This document shows, in pieces, positions 57,323 through 64,000 of a DNA stretch of 64,000 nt. Location of the stretch: contig CM066916.1 in assembly GCA_033964015.1 (NCBI GenBank), positions 11,386,501 through 11,450,500 on the forward strand. Reading direction: 5' to 3'. Within the stretch, counting starts at the first letter, position 1. Each line of letters opens with the position of its first letter. The notes under the pieces are model-generated. The model saw only the letters and a list, made by a program, of their open reading frames with translations. It did no database searches and was not told the DNA's origin. Origin of the DNA: Scolanthus callimorphus (Eukaryota > Cnidaria > Anthozoa > Actiniaria > Edwardsiidae). A program made the translations under genes and the position numbers.

Positions 57323-57606
57323 GGGTAAGTTCTAGTCCGTGAGAATTCAATAAAACCACCCAGCTTTGTATCATGATGATTTACTCTAAAGGTGGACTCC
57401 AAACGTGTGCCAGCGATTTTTTGTATGTTCAATATTACTTATTGCCCCTTGAAGTTACCCGAAAAAAGACTCCGGCTGAAACAAAAATCGTTGTAAAATT
57501 GGAACACAGACAAATATTGAAAATCGCTGGCACTTTTTTGGGGTCCATTCAAGATGATAATAAATCCGGGCGGCTCTATTGAATTGTGACGGACTAGAAC
57601 TCATCC
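57323..57606. mobile_element. fold-back MITE with 30-bp TIRs
   Basis: 57323-57352 (contains AGTTCTAGTCCGTGAGAATT) is the near-exact complement of 57577-57606. Inner GTGCCAGCGATTTT (about 57407) pairs with GAAAATCGCTGGCAC (about 57519), so the inversion extends far inside. Non-coding. Confidence 0.85.
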
Positions 57607-57644
57607 AAACGAGAAAATCGATTTTTAATTATAATTTATAAATC

Positions 57645-57753
57645 GTTTTTGAAAAGTATAAACATATACCATATAGTCCTATATATACCATATAGTCCTA
57701 TAGTCCTATATATACCATATAGGTATGGTATATGTTTTATACTTTTCAAAAAC
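57645..57753. repeat. AT-rich hairpin with internal TATAGTCCTA repeats
   Basis: Arms 57645-57670 and 57727-57753 pair with one extra base (GTTTTTGAAAAGTATAAACA). The loop contains ACCATATAGTCCTATA repeats. Confidence 0.85.
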
Positions 57754-57893
57754 TTTAAAATGATATATAACACACGCAGTTTCCTTTATAGGATCCATCT
57801 CACCCTTTTTTGCACTTGTACAGTAAAATGCTCTAACCTGAACACTTTTTGGCGAGTATCTGATATCGAAAATGGCAGCGAAGTAGTATCCTT

Positions 57894-58191
57894 TACTGCC
57901 GAATTCGTAGTATCGCGATGATCAAAAGTCAATATTCCGATTTCGTTTTGACCGATTCTGCGCTGTCAATCAAAATATGCACATCAGAATTCAAGACCTT
58001 TGGAACTTGTTTTGAATACTTGACCGTACAACTGTCGTACAAGAAGCTTTCGATAGAATTGCGAGTAGAATTACTCTGGAAATCTAGATCACGAGTGCAA
58101 ATTCTGGTTTTCATTGTGATTTATATTTGGATTGACAGCGCAGAATCGCCCAAACGAAATGGATCATCGCGATACTACGAATTCGGCAGTA
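57894..58191. mobile_element. 298-bp fold-back element
   Basis: TACTGCCGAATTCGTAGTAT (57894) is matched exactly by the complement at the right edge. Pairing continues through GATTCTGCGCTGTCAATC about 70 bases in. Arms are roughly 90 bp or more. Open frames through it are an effect of symmetry. Confidence 0.88.
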
Positions 58192-58859
58192 ATAAAGGGA
58201 AACAAAATGGCAACTAATTAGGAAAAAGACGCCTTGATATACCAGCTCTAAATGTGTACGTAATCATCCCCAAATCACTTGATATTAGCCCAATAAGCAA
58301 TGTAGGTAAGTTCATCGGAAAGACTGCCGAATTTCATACAAATTTTGATGTAACTTCAGTCTTTGAAAACTGTTCATCCCAACAAGATTTCACTAAAAAC
58401 TCATAGTTGCAATCCGTTTCCATCCGCTCTGTAATAGGTCCATGAAGGCTACTATCATGATCGCTTTCTAATTTAAGGGATATTTAACAAAGCTAGACTA
58501 GTATTTTTGTTATCCATCAGTTATTTAGATGATTTTTACATCACCAAAAGTGTACTAAAATCGTGGCACCGCTCGCTTAATAAAGATCTACAGTACCTCT
58601 ACAATCGCAAATAGAAAGCATCTAGACTAGTTATCTCGTTAACTTTTTGTCATCTGTTTGTATTCCCAGGCGGATATTTCAGGAAAGCGCCCAACAGGGT
58701 TCATGCTGTGCTTATACTATATATTGCTGTAATTGGTCTTGTTGAATTCATGACCCGGGAAGCTAACTATCTAAAATTGTTCCGTAGTGTTGATATTGAT
58801 ATATTATTTAAGCATTAGAGCACAACGTTCTATGACTTTATCGGCGTAATAGAGCACGC

Positions 58860-58949
58860 GTGATGTTGGGAGAGACACGAGAACATTGTAAAATCACGAG
58901 CCGGAGGCGAGTGATTTTAAAATGTTTCGAGTGTCTCTCCCAACATCAC
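58860..58949. repeat. 90-bp hairpin
   Basis: GTGATGTTGGGAGAGACACG (58860) is answered by its complement ending at 58949; stem about 38 bp with one bulge, loop GAGCCGGAGGCGA. Probably a fold-back MITE. Confidence 0.88.
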
Positions 58950-59275
58950 AGCACCTGTTTATAGTGTGAAAGGCCCCCGTGTTTAAATAAAGGCTTATAT
59001 AGTGTTCCGCTTCCTACAAGCGCGCGCTCTTCTTAATTAAGAAATGCCAAAGCCGTGTCCCACAACTACCAGAATGCAGCGCGCGCTTTTTTAACAGTTT
59101 GTTCGACAAATGTCCCACATCTACCGACATGCAGCGCGCGCGTGCGTTATAGCTGGAATCGTCCATTGACTAAGATCTTTGTACTTTTTTTGTTTAATGG
59201 CACTCTCTTTCTTTGGTGTGGCAACATCATCGACCGGCTCGTAACTGAGGCTCTTACACTCGTTTTCAGTCACAG
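58950..59275. other. AGAATGCAGCGCGCGC-type short repeats
   Basis: GTGTCCCACAACTACCAGAA at 59055 recurs with changes at 59111 (TGTCCCACATCTACCGACAT), each followed by TGCAGCGCGCGC. Tandem, diverged; no gene. Confidence 0.5.
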
Positions 59276-59516
59276 GTGCACCCTTCGCTTTTCGTTTCTG
59301 AGTCGCGACACTGGTGGTGGACGTCAATCAAGACTTTCGACGTAGCCGGCCACGGGCCCACAAGCTCGCAAAATATAGCCTACTAAGCCTTTTAGGTTTC
59401 ATAAAGTTCAGTCGGCCACATTTTGCTAGCCCGTGGGCCCGTGGCTAGGTCGAAAGTCTTGATTGACGTCCACCGAACACCAGTCGCGACTCAGAAACGA
59501 AAAATGCAGGGTGCAC
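59276..59516. mobile_element. 241-bp fold-back element, about 90-bp arms
   Basis: GTGCACCC...GTTTCTGAGTCGCGAC in the left arm pairs with GTCGCGACTCAGAAAC in the right. GGACGTCAATCAAGACTTTC and its complement lie further in, then GGCCACGGGCCCAC pairs with GTGGGCCCGTGGCT. Loop about 55 bases. Confidence 0.9.
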
Positions 59517-60035
59517 AAAACCAAGCGAAGAGGTTAATCAACTTCTGAGTAGCTGTATCTTGGCCCCTTTTTGTCAAAATTGCTCGAAATCCTGGAAGTC
59601 TCACTTCATATAGTAGTTTAGACAGAATGTTTTTAGTGATCGAGCCACACGTGGCCAAAAATCTGGATACTAGAAAAGACGAAAACCTTTTGCGGCATTT
59701 TAGTATCTTTTAGGTTTGCATGCAAGTATAGTAACTGGTAACTTGTGCCAGTCAATCTTGATGGCAACCTAGGAAAATGCATTTCAAAGTTGACATGCAA
59801 CATCTGCAACATATAGGTTTGTATAGAAGTTCAGTTGACATCTAATTTCCCCCCTTCAGGGGGGGGGGGCAAAATTTGAAATTTCATTTCTCCCTTTCCA
59901 TGGGAATTTCATGGCGGGAGGAAACCAAGTAAATGCATACATATAGTTCTTGCAAAACAAAACAAAATCAAGCGAAGAGGTTCTCATATTCTGAGTACCT
60001 GTATTTTGGCCCCTTTTTGAAATCCTTGTAAAATC
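59517..60035. repeat. direct-repeat pair around the older repeat copy
   Basis: CAAGCGAAGAGGTT at 59522 and 59969 is followed each time by TCTGAGTA.CTGTAT.TTGGCCCCTTTTTG. Between them 59750-59900 is the uninterrupted, reverse-oriented copy of the repeat split by the LINE at 2647-7787. It contains a 10-base G run (59859-59868). The direct repeats are short (about 80 bp), so an LTR interpretation is not supported. Confidence 0.6.
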
Positions 60036-60175
60036 GCTCTCAAATAATCTTATTAGAATATCACCTGTATAATAAAACACTTTATTGTAATAGCGGCATA
60101 TGCGCCCTAGGGTTGCACTGTCACAATAAAGATTATCTATGTCTATGTCTAATAGCCCCCTATTTTCAGGAGATC

Positions 60176-60340
60176 TTTTGATTAAAATGGTACGCTGAAG
60201 AAGGTATTGAAGGACCGAGGAGTATTTTTTAGGGTGGACATTTTTTTCGACAGGTATTTTTTAGGGTGGAAGTTTGGGCTTCCCGACTGTCATCCCTATC
60301 ATTTTAACATTGAAGTACCCCCCCCCCCCCGGATAATAGC
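60176..60340. mobile_element. partial copy of the CCGGGGGTACT MITE, reverse orientation
   Basis: Reverse complement resembles 23769-23915: shared ACCGAGGAGTATTTTTTAGG, TTTTAGGGTGGA and GGGCTTCCCGAC. Ends in a 14-base C run (60319-60332). The other terminus is missing or beyond recognition. Confidence 0.75.
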
Positions 60341-61049
60341 CTTAAGAAATCTTATTAAAACATCACCTGTATAGAAACCTGTATAATAGCCTTAGGAAAT
60401 CCAGTCAGTGTAATTGCCTCTTTAGAATTAGAATTACTTTTCCTAAATCAATTACGTAATTGGTTGTGTTGAGTTCTCTTTGAAGTTTGCCGATTCATTA
60501 TCTCAAAACAATAGTAGCTAAAAATACCCTTGTTATTCGATGTCTTGCAGGTATATATGTAACAGCTTTTGCGATCAAAGATTTCGATAACAGCCTACGC
60601 AATTGTCTGACTTTACGACTAATAACCAAAATTAGGAATAATATGTGAAGAATAAGCTATTAATAAGCGCATATGGCTTTCTGTTATCAAGGTAAAAGTC
60701 TATGATAAATACTAGATCGACGTTGTTTACTCGTTGTTTATCAACATGATGATTTGACTATGGAGAATGTACTAATAAGTATTCATACTTGTGCAATGTG
60801 TTTTATAGAGAAAAATAAGACCTTTGTGATACCATGCAGGGAGTCATGGTGATACCGAAATGTAATAAAATATTATTTCAGCTCTAAGCATTCTCGAGAA
60901 AACAAAAGCAATCAGAGACAAGAGAAAATTAAAAATGAACATACCATGTCGATTATAATATCGATGTTACACACCATGCATTTTTCATTCAGTACATAAC
61001 ACAACAAAGCATATAGACAGAGAGGAAAGTTTGGACACTAGCTTTTAAA

Positions 61050-61100
61050 CTAATCTGAAGAAGGCCGAAGGCCGAAACGTTATAGACATATTTTTTGGCT
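61050..61100 (+). mobile_element. Penelope-like signature with hammerhead-like core
   Basis: CTGAAGAAGGCCGAAGGCCG followed by AAACGTT fits the CUGANGA - stem - GAAA order of a hammerhead ribozyme core, with a GGCC/GGCC stem II, and resembles the GAAGG...GAAACGT signature of Penelope-like elements, which are known to carry minimal hammerheads. Stems I and III were not resolved, and one base is extra before stem II. Confidence 0.35.
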
Positions 61101-61173
61101 TGAAATAGTTTTGAAAACACTAACAGCGGTGGATCTTGATCCAAAATTGATGCAATGTCCCAATAAAATCGAA

Positions 61174-61323
61174 GACAAATAGAGAGGAAGGACAAAACAG
61201 ACCAATATTTATGCCAACGTTTTCTTTCAGTCCTGAGCTTTATGGAGCTTTCAGGACTGAAAGTAAAGAACCCGAAACGTTGGCATAAATCTTGGTCTGT
61301 ATTGTCCTTTCTCTCTATTTGTC
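61174..61323. mobile_element. 150-bp fold-back with ACGTTGGCATAAAT arms
   Basis: GACAAATAGAGAGGAAGGAC (61174) pairs with the complement ending 61323. TTTATGCCAACGTTTT and AAACGTTGGCATAAA pair inside, then CTTTCAGTCCTGA/TCAGGACTGAAAG. The right arm holds CCCGAAACGTTGG, related to the Penelope-like phrase 100 bases upstream. Confidence 0.8.
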
Positions 61324-64000
61324 ATACATATTTTTTAACATGGACCTTTATAAGTTGCCAGTTTGTCAATGTTCTACAATTCTTCCTTTAAGTATTACGA
61401 CAACTAACAGCGACTCCTGTTGGAATCCACCCCTACCCAAAACATCAGAGTATGTTGGAATCCTTCTACTGGTACGGATCATCTGCTTCATTCAATTCTA
61501 AAGTATCATGTATATAAAAGTGAAATAAACAATGATATATATATATATCTTTTCGTATATCAAAAGTTCACCTGATGAGATCATCTGTAATTACGACCTG
61601 CGTTCATGGCAACAATAATATATTTATTAACTTTTATTAAAAGTGGAATGTGATAATTGTTGACTTACAGACGATTGTTCCTGAGATGCTACAGCTTCTA
61701 AAGAATTAGAAGATGTATATATAATTATTGTAATTACTCATAACATATAACAATGGCGTTGCCTAGATAGTTGTGTTTTCTTTAGAGGAATGCAAGCTGA
61801 AAGCTTTTTACTGTGTAAGCTTTTAGCAGCTGACAAGAACGGGTTTTGAGTCAAAATGAAAGTGGATGGAAGAAGGTTTTGATTACATGACCTGGGACGA
61901 ATCTGACTTTCTCATTAATATTCAAAACCCTGTCTCTACGGCGGTATCCCGTGTGATTCAAGCATGGCCAGGGAAGCTTAAAACATACATTTACATTCCC
62001 GTCCTACTGAGCCAGCAAAGATGCAAGCACAGTTTGTGGTGACAGCGCTATGCGTTGCCCCAGATTCATTTGCTTTTGGTAACTCTTGGTAAGTATTTAA
62101 AGTTTTGTGTACTTGTTTTATGTGTTTTGTGCGGTTTGTTGATCTCTTTCTCTCTGTGTTTGATCACGTAAGATCTTATGTTTTGTTGTAACTGATCTTT
62201 CTTGGCACCTCTAACTTTCCCTTATCGTCGTTAATTTCACTTTCTTCACACGACCTGCTACTTAGTATTTGCCTAAAACATGCATTTCACTTGCTTTCTC
62301 TAACCCATGCACTTAACCCTAACCCACAACAATATCAGCTTAAGAAGCGGCATCGTTTTCAGTGTGTTACAATCGAACACTGATAAACACGAGGATCGCG
62401 CGTCTAAACAGGTAGCCTAGTTTCTAAGAAACTTGAGTACAATTAATGAGCGAAATAGACAACTTGTTTCTCCCATGTATTTTTCGGCAGTTTTATTGCA
62501 AAATTTCAATTCATCTGTTTATTCATAGAGTGTTAAATTTAGTAACACATATAAAGAGTAACTGTGCCCAAGTGAGAAAATACTGAAAATATACCAAGAA
62601 GTATTAGGTTTTCCAGACGCGCTTTCTTATTTGCTTACAAGCGAACGGAAAGTTATTAAGACATTTCTTCAGCCTAACAAGACCCTTACGCCACATTTTA
62701 TAATTTTCAAGAAACGCGTCTATAGCAAAGAAAGGGTTTAATTTTGATTGATTAAGTAAACCCAACTAAGTGTTTTTAATCCTTGGATATACGAAACTTT
62801 AGTAATTGTGACTTTCATCACAAGATGCACCTTGATTAAAACTGAATTGTCAACAGAAAAATTCATGTTGATAGTAGATTAAAAAGGTCTGCAGTGTTTT
62901 CCATTAAAGAAGGCCTAAGAATTCATCAAAAGACGCTATAATTGGAATGAAACACAGAGCCAAGTCAAAGATATGTTTTTCTAGGTGACATTATGCAAAC
63001 TGTAAGTAGCATACATAGCAGTTTTTGCGTCAAGTCAAAATGCGTTTTCCTTAATGGAAAATTATGTCATGTGAAATTAAAGTAAGAGGTAATAAGCTTA
63101 CGCCCAAAACTTGTACAAATTTTCTAAATTCTGATCTACATGGGCTACGTTATTTGTTTTGTTTTTCACTTCGTTTTCAGAAACACAGGGCATATCCATA
63201 ATCCTGGTGCGCTACACCTAGCTATGAAAAATCTGCAAAGCCGATTCCATTGCAAAAATGAGACCGAAAGTAATCTATAGCTTTGCCTTTTTAAGCAGTA
63301 ATTGAATTGCAGTAGAATTTTTTAAATACTATTCTATTTTCAAAGGTTTTGTTCGCGAGGTTTGTCCTGCTATTTCCCATTGCTAGTTGTGTAAACACGA
63401 GCTCCAACTCAAGCCACGGGCATGCTGTGTACGTGAAAATGACTTTACGGTCGATTAAACTACTGCCAAAATATTTTCCCTGTAGGACTCATTTTCATTC
63501 TTCACTCCCTAGGAGGTTGATCTCGGAAAGAAGACATTCATATTTCTTCTTTTGTCTACAACGATAATTGCAACACCTATTAGATTGGCCTAAATATAGC
63601 TACCTCAGGTGCCCTAAGGCAGTATTTAAAAAGAACAAACGTTTTCTTAAAGATTTTATCACCTTTTTTTTCACTCATGAACTATCCAATTGGACCAAAC
63701 GTAATGAAATGTCAAACACGCTTTTCCTTCTAGTTTATTTGTAATATTGTACAGGAGCAGGTTGTCATGGTAACATGGGCATGGTGCGTCATATCTCATG
63801 CTGAGGTCTCAAGCCTTATACTCTTTTGATAAACCCAGAACTGGAATTATATTTTAATGTTTTTATTTTCCCTTTGTCTGGCACCCTATTTCATCCCCCC
63901 GAGATTAAAACAAAACAGTAGTTATTACATTATTTATATTGCAAGTGTGCGCTCGATGCCGAGAACTGAGACAAGGGGAGCACGAACATTTCCGTGAATT
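61324..64000. other. no established gene; possible untranslated exon
   Basis: At 62020 an ATG opens a 23-codon frame that runs to CTCTTGGTAAGTATT, a good splice donor (GTAAGT at 62089). A good acceptor CACTTCGTTTTCAG ends at 63180. Splicing the two gives an early stop, so this may be a 5' leader exon or chance. The remainder is AT-rich with short frames only. Confidence 0.25.

Noticed and set aside
57918..58217. 99-codon open frame
   Set aside because: It runs across a fold-back element and mirrors a frame on the other strand; openness is a by-product of the palindrome.
59522..60035. LTR retrotransposon bounded by direct repeats
   Set aside because: The repeats are about 80 bp and diverged, with no primer-binding site, polypurine tract or gag-pol sequence between them.
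62305..62325. Telomere-like CTAACCC repeats
   Set aside because: Only about two copies (TTAACCCTAACCCAC); too short to be an interstitial telomeric array.

Overview
The window looks like nuclear DNA of an anthozoan cnidarian (stony coral or sea anemone). It is AT-rich and gene-sparse. It carries four intronless class A GPCR genes in a row, one spliced Cys-loop receptor gene with the exon sizes typical of animal GABA-A/glycine receptors, and many retroelements (Tx1/L1-like, RTE-like, CR1-like, tRNA-SINE, Penelope-like traces) and fold-back or TIR elements. The organism call is inference; no taxon-specific marker is present.

Layout. 0-2.5 kb: no gene, one strong hairpin repeat. 2.65-7.79 kb: a near full-length but decayed two-ORF Tx1/L1-like LINE inserted into an older repeat. 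8-12.6 kb: no gene, one copy of a dispersed repeat. 12.6-15.5 kb: four 241-bp repeat units, interrupted by a 1.16-kb TIR insert with an apparent 9-bp target duplication, plus a 0.6-kb higher-order duplication. 15.7-19.7 kb: nested retroelements, a minus-strand RTE-like LINE split by plus-strand LINE copies and cut again by a SINE. 20.1-20.7 kb: second copy of the dispersed repeat.

21.7-43 kb holds four plus-strand class A GPCR genes (21739, 28556, 31702, 40655). Two have ordinary length and are intact, one is broken by a single frameshift, and one has an exceptionally long third intracellular loop of about 470 residues containing a 63-residue tandem duplication. All four lack a cysteine in extracellular loop 2 but keep two or three cysteines around loop 1. 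Between the third and fourth lies a 1.6-kb element with nine 125-127-bp units, each built around paired cAMP-response-element palindromes (TGACGTCA).

47.3-52.1 kb (minus strand): six consecutive exons (68, 224, 83, 144, 153, 203 bp) of a GABA-A/glycine-receptor-like chloride channel, from the N-terminal ligand-binding domain to TM3. The signal-peptide end and the TM4 end were not found. One intron carries a second copy of the CRE-array element and another region upstream carries a CR1-like fragment. 54-64 kb has no convincing gene but a dense run of fold-back elements (57.3-61.3 kb).

The recognisable genes are all membrane receptors, metabotropic and ionotropic, suggesting a chemosensory or neuro-signalling neighbourhood. 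No operon-like or prokaryotic features were seen, and no tRNA, rRNA or CRISPR array.
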